From NCBI GenBank assembly GCA_050944455.1, contig JBMNRC010000025.1, positions 1 through 38,373 on the forward strand: 38,373 nt of DNA. Reading direction: 5' to 3'. The notes under the pieces were generated by a model that saw only the letters and a program-made list of their open reading frames with translations, was not told the origin of the DNA and did not search any database. Origin of the DNA: Anthropogastromicrobium sp050944455. GTDB taxonomy: Bacteria; Bacillota; Clostridia; Lachnospirales; Lachnospiraceae. The position numbers and the translations under genes are program-made. This document shows positions 16,386-24,467 of this stretch, one piece after another (the stretch's first letter is position 1; each line of letters begins with the position of its first letter).

Positions 16386-16405
16386 ATAGGAACTCAGTTT
16401 CCTAT
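16386..16405. promoter_or_regulatory. Probable operator of the XRE repressor
   Basis: ATAGGAA and TTCCTAT form perfect 7-bp arms around a 6-bp centre (CTCAGT). The site begins right after the -10 box of the XRE promoter and covers the predicted start point near 16399, as expected for a C1-type self-operator. Confidence 0.7.
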
Positions 16406-16434
16406 AGTTTATACCAAATGGAAGATCCCGTCAA
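16406..16434 (-). promoter_or_regulatory. Promoter of the XRE-ImmA operon
   Basis: Read on the minus strand, TTGACG (16434-16429) and TAAACT (16411-16406) are separated by 17 bp. The same two hexamers are used by the riboswitch promoter at 1603. Confidence 0.7.
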
Positions 16435-16485
16435 CCTTTTTGTCCCTGAAAGCGGTAATGTTTTTCCGCTATCAGTCTGCACGGC

Positions 16486-16514
16486 TTGCGCATCCAGAGT
16501 AAAAAGAGTAAGAT
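16486..16514 (+). promoter_or_regulatory. Divergent promoter for the small ORF and butyrate kinase
   Basis: TTGCGC (16486-16491) and TAAGAT (16509-16514) have a 17-bp spacer. The start is expected near 16521, about 30 bases before the small ORF. It is divergent from the XRE promoter, 52 bp away. Confidence 0.5.
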
Positions 16515-16551
16515 TTAAAGGTCAGATTCCGCAGGAAAGAAAGGATTGCGC

Positions 16552-16815
16552 ATGGGATTCCACAAAAACAGCAGGGACAGCGAAGACGGCGGCCTTCATC
16601 TGGTGCATACGGATGTTTACCGTGAAAAAAGGGAAAACCGGTCGTTTGAACTTACATCCGAATCCGAAAAGAAACCGCTGCAGCCCGGTGAGGCGCCGCG
16701 GAGAGGCTGTTATTCCGCGGAGCTCACAGACGCCGCGGTGGAAAAAGACCGGTCGGAAAAGCTGCCTGACAATCCGGCTGTCTCCCCGCACAGCGCGTCG
16801 GAGCTGAAAGACTGA
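16552..16815 (+). CDS. Small hypothetical protein, hydrophilic
   Basis: This 87-residue frame starts at an ATG preceded by AGAAAGG and follows a plausible promoter. I do not recognise it. The sequence is highly charged and lacks hydrophobic stretches, with phrases such as DVYREKRENRSFELTSESEKK, so it looks largely disordered. There is no signal peptide, membrane segment or metal motif. Its stop codon overlaps the first base pairs of a 41-bp tandem array. Its position divergent from the XRE gene suggests that the repressor could control it. It may also be non-coding leader sequence of the butyrate kinase transcript. Confidence 0.4.
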   Translation: MGFHKNSRDSEDGGLHLVHTDVYREKRENRSFELTSESEKKPLQPGEAPRRGCYSAELTDAAVEKDRSEKLPDNPAVSPHSASELKD

Positions 16816-16977
16816 CAGGTACAGGAAGAGAAGCACCGGCAAAAAGCGAAGATTGACAGGCAGCAGAAGAGAAGCGCCGGCGAAAAGCAAAGATTGACAG
16901 GCAGCAGAAGAGAAGCGCCGGTGAAAAGCAAAGATTGACAGATACCGGAAGAGAAATGCCGGCAAAAAGTATAGAAA
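16814..16977. repeat. Four tandem copies of a 41-bp unit upstream of butyrate kinase
   Basis: Units run at 16814-16854, 16855-16895, 16896-16936 and 16937-16977 with no spacers. The second and third copies differ by one base; the first and fourth are more diverged. Each begins GACAG and contains AGAAGAGAAG and a CCGG core. The array starts inside the stop codon of the small ORF and ends 18 bases before the butyrate kinase ATG. The 41-bp period is not a multiple of three, so it is not a coding repeat. Confidence 0.9.
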
Positions 16978-16995
16978 AGGGGAACAAGAACCGCG

Positions 16996-18141
16996 ATGAG
17001 AAAATTCAGGATATTCGTAATCAATCCGGGATCCACCTCCACCAAGGTATCCCTTCATGAAGATGAAACCAAGCTGTTTTCGACGGACGTCTTCCACGAC
17101 AGCGCCGTGCTGAAGACATTCCCGACCATCAATGATCAGCTTGATTACCGGATGGAAGTTATCCGGAAATTCATCGCTGACAACAGCATCGATCTGAACG
17201 GGATCGACGCCATCGTGGGCCGCGGCGGCAGCTGCTACTCGGTGGAAAGCGGAGTCTACGAGATCAACGACCTGCTGATCCGGGATACCCGGGAAGCCAG
17301 AGGAGGACTTTATCACGCGTCCATGCTCGGGGTTCAGCTCGCGGATGAGCTTCACAAGGAGTACGGCGGCCTTGAGCTGATGGTTGACCCGCCGGTGGTT
17401 GACGAGCTCTGCGACTTGGCGCGGATCACGGGAATCAAGGGTATCTACCGGAGGGCGGTTTCCCACGCGCTCAATCTCCGCGCGGTCGCCATGCATCACT
17501 CCAAAATCAACGGAAGAAAATATTCGGACTGCAACTACATTGTATGCCATATCGACGGAGGCATTTCGGTCACGGCGCATCAGCACGGCCGCATGATCGA
17601 CGCCAATGACGCGGGCGGTGGGGAAGGACCGCTGACGCCCACGAGAATGGGTTCGCTCGCGGTCACGGACGGACTTCGCTGCCTGAAAAACCTTTCGGAC
17701 GACGAAGTGCGTTCGCTGTGCAGCCAGACAGGCGGATTTTCCAGCCACTTCGGCACGTCGGATTCCAATAAGATCCACGCGATGGTCGAAGCCGGGGATC
17801 CCGCGGCCACCCGCGTGTGGGACGCGATGATCTATCAGGTTTGCAAGTGGATCGGAGCCATGGCGGCGGCTCTCGGCGGGAAAGTGGACAATATCCTGCT
17901 GACCGGCGGGCTGCTGCGTTTCCCTGAAATTGAACAGCGCATCATAGAGAACTGCGGCTGGATCGCTCCGGTGGTGTCCTATCCGGGAGAACTTGAACAC
18001 GAGGCCATGGCGGCCGGAGCGCTGAGAATTCTCCGCGGTGAAGAAAAGCCGAAGCAGTATCCCGGCCATCCGGTATGGCAGGGATTCCCGGATGAGATCG
18101 CGGCACGGGAAAAGAACGGCCATCTTTCGGCAGACCGTTGA
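16996..18141 (+). CDS. buk: Butyrate kinase
   Basis: The 381-residue protein belongs to the acetokinase (ASKHA) family. The N-terminal phosphate loop NPGSTSTK (residues 10-17) and the motifs GRGGSCYSVESGVYEIN, HIDGGISVTAHQHGRMIDAND and GEGPLTPTRMGSLAV are characteristic of butyrate rather than acetate kinases. It converts butyryl phosphate and ADP to butyrate and ATP, or acts on related branched-chain acyl phosphates. The usual partner, phosphate butyryltransferase, is not adjacent, so either it is encoded elsewhere or the kinase serves another acyl phosphate. AAAGGGG precedes the ATG at a rather long spacing. The 41-bp array forms most of its immediate upstream leader. Confidence 0.93.
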   Translation: MRKFRIFVINPGSTSTKVSLHEDETKLFSTDVFHDSAVLKTFPTINDQLDYRMEVIRKFIADNSIDLNGIDAIVGRGGSCYSVESGVYEINDLLIRDTREARGGLYHASMLGVQLADELHKEYGGLELMVDPPVVDELCDLARITGIKGIYRRAVSHALNLRAVAMHHSKINGRKYSDCNYIVCHIDGGISVTAHQHGRMIDANDAGGGEGPLTPTRMGSLAVTDGLRCLKNLSDDEVRSLCSQTGGFSSHFGTSDSNKIHAMVEAGDPAATRVWDAMIYQVCKWIGAMAAALGGKVDNILLTGGLLRFPEIEQRIIENCGWIAPVVSYPGELEHEAMAAGALRILRGEEKPKQYPGHPVWQGFPDEIAAREKNGHLSADR

Positions 18142-18191
18142 CAAGAGAACCGGATATTGATCAATGAAACGTTCACCGAAATCCCCGGAAC

Positions 18192-18220
18192 TTTTCAGTT
18201 CAGGCTGGATGTCGTATAAT
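18192..18220 (+). promoter_or_regulatory. Promoter of the mtnK-mtnA operon
   Basis: A consensus TATAAT (18215-18220) lies 17 bp after a weak TTTTCA (18192-18197). The leader has a short GCCGGC/GCCGGC hairpin, then GGAAAGGAAGG before the start. No SAM or other sulfur-responsive riboswitch is apparent in this 140-bp gap. Confidence 0.55.
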
Positions 18221-18284
18221 ACAGACAAAGAAAATCAGAAAGATCGGCCGGCGCACAGCCGGCGGAAAGGAAGGATTGCGGCAA

Positions 18285-19505
18285 ATGGCAGCTTATGACC
18301 ACTATTTTCTGATGAGCGCCGCGGACATTCCGGAATACGCGTATGAAAAGATACCGCAGATCGAATGGGACCGCGCCACCATGCAAGCGTCAGAGATCGG
18401 GGACGGAAACCTGAACTATGTGTTCAGGGTATACGACGGAAAGGGACATTCCGCGATTATCAAGCACGCGGGAGAGGCGATCCGCATCAACTCGGATATG
18501 CATATCGAGACTAACCGCAATGAGCGTGAATCCGAGATCCTGATGCTCGAGGAGAAACTCTGTCCCGGCATGGTTCCGCATATCTACTTTTACGACACGG
18601 TGATGTGCGCCTGCGGCATGGAGGATCTCTCTGACCATGAGATGATGCGCACCGCGATGCTGAAGCACGAGACGTTCCCGCACTTCGCGGAAGACATCGC
18701 GAAGTTCCTGTTTGATACGCTGATCATGACCACCGATCTGGTGATGGACCATCAGGAGAAAAAACGCCTGGTGAAGAAGTACACCAATCCGCAGCTGTGC
18801 GACATGACGGAGAACCTGGTTCTGACGGAGCCGTACAATGACTGCAATCATCTCAACCATGTGTACGCGCCCAACGCCGAATTTGTGCAGAAACAGCTGT
18901 ACGATGACGAAGCTCTTCATCTGGAAGTGGCCAAACTCAAGTTCAATTTCATGACCAACGCGCAGTCCCTGCTGCACGGCGACCTGCATACCGGTTCGAT
19001 TTTCATCAAGCAGGATTCCACCAAAGTATTTGACCCGGAGTTCACGTTCTACGGCCCGATGGGCTACGATATCGGGAATGTCGCCGCAAACCTGATCTTC
19101 GCCTGGGAGAACGGGCTTTCCACAAATGATGAGAAATTCTGCGGCTGGTGCCTGAACACCGTGAGGGATTTTCTTGACCTGTTCATCGCCCGCTACAATG
19201 AGAAATACGACAGCGTCGTGACCGAGCGGATGGCGAAGACGCCGGGATTCAAAGAGTGGTATCTCTCAACGATCCTGCGCGATACCGCCGGGTATACGGG
19301 AACGGAGCTTCACCGCCGCACCGTGGGCATGGCGAACGTGAAGGACGTCACGACAATCAAAGACGAAAAGATGAGAGTCCTGGCCGAGAGAATCAACATC
19401 CTGGCCGGTAAAAACTTCATCATGAGCGCTGATCAGTTCAGGGACGGCAGCAGCTTTGTTGACGCTGTCATGCGGGCAAAGGAGGCTGCTGAATGGACGC
19501 TTTGA
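18285..19505 (+). CDS. mtnK: S-methyl-5-thioribose kinase
   Basis: From the ATG at 18285 the protein has 406 residues, the usual length. It is a choline-kinase-fold enzyme that phosphorylates methylthioribose at C1 in recycling of the methylthioadenosine left over from polyamine synthesis. The catalytic loop LLHGDLHTGSIF and the metal-binding DPEFTFYGPMGYDIGN are typical of MtnK. The N-terminal IGDGNLNYVFRV is the nucleotide-binding strand-loop. The upstream TTG at 18276 is in frame but the ribosome binding site spacing favours the ATG. The gene overlaps the start of mtnA by 13 bp, indicating translational coupling. The genes for later steps of the classical methionine salvage pathway are not in the window. 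Confidence 0.93.
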   Translation: MAAYDHYFLMSAADIPEYAYEKIPQIEWDRATMQASEIGDGNLNYVFRVYDGKGHSAIIKHAGEAIRINSDMHIETNRNERESEILMLEEKLCPGMVPHIYFYDTVMCACGMEDLSDHEMMRTAMLKHETFPHFAEDIAKFLFDTLIMTTDLVMDHQEKKRLVKKYTNPQLCDMTENLVLTEPYNDCNHLNHVYAPNAEFVQKQLYDDEALHLEVAKLKFNFMTNAQSLLHGDLHTGSIFIKQDSTKVFDPEFTFYGPMGYDIGNVAANLIFAWENGLSTNDEKFCGWCLNTVRDFLDLFIARYNEKYDSVVTERMAKTPGFKEWYLSTILRDTAGYTGTELHRRTVGMANVKDVTTIKDEKMRVLAERINILAGKNFIMSADQFRDGSSFVDAVMRAKEAAEWTL

Positions 19506-20557
19506 AACTCGATACCGTAAAGCTGGCGGACGACAGAAGCTGCCTTCTGATTCTCGACCAGACGCTTCTTCCGGGCAGGGTTGAAGTCCTGAAAATCGAT
19601 AAAATCGAAGATATCTGGGAGGCGATCCGCAAACTCCGCGTCAGGGGAGCTCCCGCGATCGGCGTCACCGCCGCTTACGGCATTGCCCTGACGGCGTCCC
19701 GGATCAATGAGGATTCCCCGGAGAAGTTCGCCGCGGAATTCGCGAAGCAGAAAGCCTATCTGGCTACTGCCCGGCCGACAGCGGTCAACCTTTTCTGGGC
19801 GCTCGACCGCATGGAGAAGGTCATGCGGGAAAATCTCGACAAAGCGGTGCCTGAGATCAAGGAGATTCTTTTCACGGAAGCGCAGAAGATCCGCGACGAG
19901 GATGTTGAGATCAGCCGCGGCATCGGGAATTACGGATTTGAGCTGCTCCACCACGGCGACGGGATTCTGACGCACTGCAACGCGGGCACACTTGCCACTG
20001 CCAAGTACGGAACCGCGACCGCGCCGATGTATATCGCGCTGGAGCATGGCTGGAAAGACCTGCATGTTTACTGCGACGAGACAAGGCCGCTGCTGCAGGG
20101 AGCGAGGCTGACCTCTTTTGAGATGTACAACGCCGGGATCGATACCACCCTGATCTGCGACAACATGGCTTCCATCGTCATGAAGCAGGGAAAGATCGAC
20201 ATCGTGTTCGTCGGGTGCGACCGCGTCGCGAGAAACGGCGACGCCGCGAACAAGATCGGTACCTCCGGCGTGGCCGTCCTGGCCAGATATTACGGAATCC
20301 CGTTCTATGTCTGCGCGCCGAGCTCCACGATCGATATGAACACCCCGGACGGCTCCGGGATCCCGATTGAACAGCGCGACCCGGACGAAGTCACCGAGAT
20401 GTGGTACAAGGAGCGCATGGCGCCGAAGGGCGTCGGCGTATATAACCCGGCGTTCGACGTCACCGATCATTCGCTGATTACCGGAATCATCACCGAAAAG
20501 GGAATCTGCACCGCCCCGTTCGACAAGGCGTTCGAGCGGCTGGGTTTCGGAAAGTGA
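19493..20557 (+). CDS. mtnA: S-methyl-5-thioribose-1-phosphate isomerase
   Basis: The 354-residue protein is a member of the eIF2B-like isomerase family that turns methylthioribose 1-phosphate into methylthioribulose 1-phosphate. Signatures are VRGAPAIGVTAAYG, THCNAGTLATAKYGTA with the catalytic cysteine, ETRPLLQGARLTSFEM and GCDRVARNGDAANKIGT with the catalytic aspartate. The ATG at 19493 is inside the 3' end of mtnK, so the two are co-translated. Together they process methylthioribose up to the branch point between the methionine salvage cycle and the aldolase-type shunts used by some anaerobes. A bidirectional terminator follows at 20702-20741. Confidence 0.95.
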   Translation: MDALKLDTVKLADDRSCLLILDQTLLPGRVEVLKIDKIEDIWEAIRKLRVRGAPAIGVTAAYGIALTASRINEDSPEKFAAEFAKQKAYLATARPTAVNLFWALDRMEKVMRENLDKAVPEIKEILFTEAQKIRDEDVEISRGIGNYGFELLHHGDGILTHCNAGTLATAKYGTATAPMYIALEHGWKDLHVYCDETRPLLQGARLTSFEMYNAGIDTTLICDNMASIVMKQGKIDIVFVGCDRVARNGDAANKIGTSGVAVLARYYGIPFYVCAPSSTIDMNTPDGSGIPIEQRDPDEVTEMWYKERMAPKGVGVYNPAFDVTDHSLITGIITEKGICTAPFDKAFERLGFGK

Positions 20558-20701
20558 ACGGCTGTGCCTGGAAGTGAAGATTATCCGGCGCCGGATGTTC
20601 AGCGTGCCTGCCGGGAAGGATGTGTCCCGGAACGCTTCAGGACCATAAGAATCAAAAATCAGGATTTATCAGCATAAAAATCCGGATGAAATCAGAGTAA
20701 G

Positions 20702-20741
20702 AAAAAGCTCCGTGGGAACGAAAATTCCCATGGAGCTTTTT
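20702..20741. terminator. Bidirectional terminator between mtnA and the DUF212 gene
   Basis: AAAAAGCTCCGTGGGAA pairs with TTCCCATGGAGCTTTTT (one G-T pair) around a 6-base loop. A-rich and T-rich flanks allow use from both strands. It is the only feature I can support in the 305-bp gap 20558-20862, apart from short A-rich sequence. Confidence 0.88.
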
Positions 20742-20862
20742 CGCAGCGTGACTGCCGCTATTCACTCTATCATCAGATGAATGGGGTCGCGGCTGCCGGC
20801 CTGACGAAATTTTCCTTTCGATCCGATGAATGGGTTATGCGGTGGCCAGACTGACAAAGATT

Positions 20863-21330
20863 TCATTTCACAGCCAGATGGATGAGGATCGCGGCCGCCA
20901 GGCCGATGAAAAATCCGACGATGACTTCCGGCAGCGTATGACCGAGATGTTCGTCGTATTTTTTCTGCTCGCGGAACCAGGAATCGTCCTTCAGCTCATG
21001 TTCGGACAGGTAATTGAGGGCCCTGCCGTGCAGGCTGGCCTGGTACCGCACGTTGAGCGCGTCATAGATCACGACAATCGCGAAAAACAGCGCCATCGGA
21101 AATTCAAAGCCGGCGGCGCCGCAGCGGAAGAGCGTCGCGAACAAAAGCCCGCTGACAGTCGCCGTGTGGGAACTGGGCATCCCGCCGCTCGATGTCACGA
21201 TTTTCATGGAAATCCCGTGGTTTTTGACGGATCGGTAGATGATCTTGCTTCCCTGGGACAGCAGCCATCCGGCCGCCGCGGAGAGAAACAGCGGATTGGT
21301 CAGAAAGTCTTTTAAAAAACTGAGAAACAT
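20863..21330 (-). CDS. DUF212 (divergent PAP2/YuiD-type) membrane protein
   Basis: The 155-residue protein has four to five hydrophobic segments and the family motifs SSGGMPSSHTATVSGL, VIYDALNVRYQASLHGRALNYL and GHTLPEVIVGFFIG. These are the marks of DUF212, a divergent branch of the PAP2 acid phosphatase family (YuiD in Bacillus). The serine-histidine stretch PSSH and the final GHT are the equivalents of the PAP2 active-site motifs, so lipid-phosphate hydrolysis is possible but unproven. The ATG follows GGAGGG. It lies downstream of trkH on the same strand with a 152-bp gap that has no visible terminator, so partial co-transcription is possible. Confidence 0.85.
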   Translation of the reverse strand: MFLSFLKDFLTNPLFLSAAAGWLLSQGSKIIYRSVKNHGISMKIVTSSGGMPSSHTATVSGLLFATLFRCGAAGFEFPMALFFAIVVIYDALNVRYQASLHGRALNYLSEHELKDDSWFREQKKYDEHLGHTLPEVIVGFFIGLAAAILIHLAVK

Positions 21331-21482
21331 CTTGTTTCCCTCCTTCCATCAGCGGTATGCCGCGTAAGTCTGCGCTGCGGACCGTAACGCGGCTGATCTA
21401 AGCGACAGGGAATCTTATTGATACAGACAGCGGCGGGGAAGATCATCCGGCCGCCAATAATGTTCATCACGGCCCGGAGAGA

Positions 21483-22928
21483 TCAGAACTGTCTCTTTGT
21501 CCAGACGCTGCGGCTGAACAGAACCAGCAGCGGGAAAATCTCCAGGCGGCCGGCCAGCATATCGATGCTGAACACGATCTTGGAGAGGTTGGAGAAGCCG
21601 CCGAAATTCTGCGTCGGGCCTACCGCCTCGAGGCCGGGGCCGATGTTGTTGAGCGTGCAGGCCACAGCGGTGAAGTTTGTCGTGAAACTGTAGTCGTCCA
21701 GCGAGACGATCAGCAGCGAGAAGACGAACAGGAAGATGTACGCCATCACGAAAACGTTGACGGCCCGGATCACATCGTGCCCCACCGTTTTGCCCTCGAA
21801 ACGGACCAGCTTCACGGTGCGGGGATGCAGAATCACGGATATTTCTTTCCGGATCGTCTTCGCCATGATGATCACTCTGGAAACCTTGAGGCCTCCGCCG
21901 GTGCTGCCCGCGCAGGCGCCGATGAACATCAGCGTGACCAGTATCGTCTTGGACAGCTGCGGCCACAGATCAAAATCCGTGGTCGAGAATCCCGTGGTCG
22001 TGATGATGGAGGATACCTGGAAGAAGGAATCCAGGAATGCGCCGCCGGCGCTGCTGTACATCGGCAGGATATCGATGCCGATGATTACGGTGCAGGCGAG
22101 GATGATGGCAAAGTAAACCCTGGCCTCCTCGCAGTGCAGCGCGCTTCTGACATTTCCGGTATACAGCCAGAAATAGACGTTGAAGTTGACGCCGAAGAGC
22201 GCCATGAACACGCCGATGATGATCTTTACAGCCGGGGAGAAGGATCCGTAGCTGTCGTTCAGAAAACCGAAGCCTCCGGTACCGGCGGTTGAGAAAGCGA
22301 TGTTGACCGCACTGAAAACCGGGAGCCTGAACATCACCAGAAGCATTGTCTCCGCCACCGTCAGCGCGATATACAGCTTGTAGAGCAGCGAAGCGGATTC
22401 ACGCACCTTGGGGACCAGCTTGTCGACCTGGGGGCCGGGGCTCTCGGCGCGCATCAGGTGCATGCTGCTTTCGCCCGAAACGGGCAGGACAGCCAGCATG
22501 AAAACCAGAACGCCCATGCCGCCGATCCAGTGGGAGAAGCTTCTCCACAGGATGATGCATTTGGGGAGCACCTCGACGTCGGAGAGAACCGTTGCGCCGG
22601 TGGTCGTGAAGCCGGAGACGATCTCGAAGAAAGCGTCGACATAATTGTTATAAAAACCTGAAAGCCACAGCGGGAGCGCTCCGAAAAGGCTCATGATGAT
22701 CCAGCTGAGAGCCGTGCTGACGTAGCCTTCCCTGGCGTAGAAATGCGTATCCGCGGGTTTGTGCAGCCGGATCGGAAGCCCGATCGCCAGGCAGATCCCC
22801 GCGACCATGAAGAACGTCCAGCATACCGTTTCCGAGCAGAACAGTCCGGTCAGCGCCGGAACCATCATCAGAGCGGCTTCCAGCACCAGAATCGTTCCGG
22901 TGATGTAGAGCAGCATTTTTTTATTCAT
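21483..22928 (-). CDS. trkH: Potassium uptake protein TrkH
   Basis: This 481-residue membrane protein is the pore subunit of a Trk/Ktr potassium transporter. The four pore-loop filters are visible as SGFTTTGATVL, FSTAGTGGFGFL, SIITTTGFSTTDF and TLNNIGPGLE. Each carries the conserved filter glycine and is framed by paired membrane helices. It conducts K+ inward and is gated by the cytoplasmic TrkA ring. AAGGAG overlaps the trkA stop codon and sits seven bases before the ATG. The 12-bp gap to trkA indicates an operon. Confidence 0.94.
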   Translation of the reverse strand: MNKKMLLYITGTILVLEAALMMVPALTGLFCSETVCWTFFMVAGICLAIGLPIRLHKPADTHFYAREGYVSTALSWIIMSLFGALPLWLSGFYNNYVDAFFEIVSGFTTTGATVLSDVEVLPKCIILWRSFSHWIGGMGVLVFMLAVLPVSGESSMHLMRAESPGPQVDKLVPKVRESASLLYKLYIALTVAETMLLVMFRLPVFSAVNIAFSTAGTGGFGFLNDSYGSFSPAVKIIIGVFMALFGVNFNVYFWLYTGNVRSALHCEEARVYFAIILACTVIIGIDILPMYSSAGGAFLDSFFQVSSIITTTGFSTTDFDLWPQLSKTILVTLMFIGACAGSTGGGLKVSRVIIMAKTIRKEISVILHPRTVKLVRFEGKTVGHDVIRAVNVFVMAYIFLFVFSLLIVSLDDYSFTTNFTAVACTLNNIGPGLEAVGPTQNFGGFSNLSKIVFSIDMLAGRLEIFPLLVLFSRSVWTKRQF

Positions 22929-22940
22929 CCCGGCCGCTCC

Positions 22941-24296
22941 TTATGCGAGTATATCGTCGATATCGCGCAGCCCGAGATTGGTCGTGATCACAACGACCCG
23001 GTCTCCGACCTGGATGGTATCGGCGCCGCGGGGAAGAATCGTCTGGTTGTTCCGGTAGATCGCGCACAGAAGCAGGTTCTGGCGCGTCTTCAGCTGGGCA
23101 AGCGGGATATTGGTCACGCGGCTTTCCTCGCGGATGGTGAATTCCAGCGCCTCGGCCTGGCCGTTCACAAGCCGGTACATGGTTTCAACCTTGCTGCCGA
23201 CCGTGTTCTGCAGGGCTCTGACAAAGGAAACGATATTCTCGGTCACGAGGTTTTTCGGGTAGATGACGCTGCCCAGGTTGAGGGAATCGACAATCGGGTC
23301 GTCGGAAGTGTTGCTGATCTTCGTGATCGTCTTAGCGCTGCTGACTTTGCCGGCGTACAGGGACAGCATAATGTTTTCCTCGTCCATGTCCGTCAGCGCG
23401 GCAAAGCCCTCGGTTTCGTGGATGCCCTCCTCGTCCAGCAGCCCTCGGTTGGTTCCGTCGCCGCAGATGATGGTGGCCTTCGGAAGCTTCTCGGCGAGAT
23501 CCGCGCACTTGTCAGGCTTCTTTTCGATGATCTTCACGCTGATGTTCATCTCCATCAGGAGCCTGGCGAGATAATAGGAAATTTTTCCGCCGCCGACGAT
23601 CATGGTGTTGTGAACCTGGTCGTTGGGAATGTGGATCATCTCGAAAAATTTGTGCGCGTTTCCGGCCGACATGACGACCGAGATTTTATCGCCCGCCTGC
23701 AGTTCCACGGAGCCGTCCGGGATCATGACGCGGTCGCCGCGCTCGACGATGCAGACCAGCACGTCGCAGCTGGAAAGCGAGCTGATGTCCCGGATCTGGT
23801 GATTGACCAGCGGGCTGTCGCCGGACAGTGAAAAACGGAGCAGCTCGATTTTCCCGCGGGCAAAGGTATCGATGTCGATGGCGGACGGGAAGCGGAGCAG
23901 GCTCGCCATTGCCTTGGCGGTGGTGAGCTCGGGGTTGATCACCAGCGCGAGCCCCAGTTCCTGCTGGAGATACTGAACCTCCTTATGGTAGATCGGGTTG
24001 CGCACCCGGCAGATGGTCATGCAGTTTCCCAGCTTCTTCGCGATCAGGCAGCAGAGCAGGTTGATCTCATCCTCGCCCGTCACGGCGATCATCAGGTCAG
24101 TATCCTGAATGCCGGCTTCTTTCTGGGTTTCGGCGCTGACGCCGTTTCCGATGGATCCCCGCACATCCCACTGGTTGGTCACCTTGGTGACGACGCTGCG
24201 GTCTTTGTCTACAACTGTTATATCATGGCCTTCCGCCGACAGCTGCTCAGCGAGAGCGGCGCCGACTTTGCCAAGGCCGATAATCATGATTTTCAT
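22941..24296 (-). CDS. trkA: Trk system potassium transporter regulatory subunit TrkA
   Basis: The 451-residue protein has two tandem RCK units, as in classical TrkA. The first Rossmann motif is GLGKVGAALAEQL followed by VVDKD at the ribose-binding strand end. The second is GGGKISYYLARLL at about residue 235. Each is followed by an RCK-C domain. It binds nucleotides in the cytoplasm and gates TrkH. It is the first gene of the minus-strand operon, with GGAGG upstream of the ATG at a slightly long spacing. Its upstream leader holds two strong hairpins. Confidence 0.94.
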   Translation of the reverse strand: MKIMIIGLGKVGAALAEQLSAEGHDITVVDKDRSVVTKVTNQWDVRGSIGNGVSAETQKEAGIQDTDLMIAVTGEDEINLLCCLIAKKLGNCMTICRVRNPIYHKEVQYLQQELGLALVINPELTTAKAMASLLRFPSAIDIDTFARGKIELLRFSLSGDSPLVNHQIRDISSLSSCDVLVCIVERGDRVMIPDGSVELQAGDKISVVMSAGNAHKFFEMIHIPNDQVHNTMIVGGGKISYYLARLLMEMNISVKIIEKKPDKCADLAEKLPKATIICGDGTNRGLLDEEGIHETEGFAALTDMDEENIMLSLYAGKVSSAKTITKISNTSDDPIVDSLNLGSVIYPKNLVTENIVSFVRALQNTVGSKVETMYRLVNGQAEALEFTIREESRVTNIPLAQLKTRQNLLLCAIYRNNQTILPRGADTIQVGDRVVVITTNLGLRDIDDILA

Positions 24297-24374
24297 TTGT
24301 AAACTGTTTCCTCCACGGTATTGCCTGTTTCCTCCTTCAGTATTCTGAGCTGACTCAGACTTGTCGGTTTGCCC

Positions 24375-24439
24375 GGAATCCGGGTGCAGACCGGATTCCC
24401 GCCCGGGACGGCCTGAAAAATCAGCAGCAGTTCAGGCCG
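24375..24439. other. Two hairpins between trkA and the rubredoxin gene
   Basis: GGAATCCGG/CCGGATTCC (24375-24399) and CGGCCTGAA/TTCAGGCCG (24409-24439) each form perfect 9-bp stems. The second lies just after the stop of the rubredoxin gene and may terminate it, although there is no clear T-run. The first lies in the region that would be the trkA leader. No clear promoter for trkA was found here. Confidence 0.5.
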
Positions 24440-24467
24440 GATGCCGGACAGCGTGATCCGGATAAGA

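Noticed and set aside
16814..16977. CRISPR array
   Set aside because: The 41-bp units are contiguous with no unique spacers, and no cas gene is present.
18142..18284. SAM or S-box riboswitch before mtnK
   Set aside because: The gap is short, with only a promoter and one small G/C hairpin. None of the conserved S-box segments or a terminator is visible.
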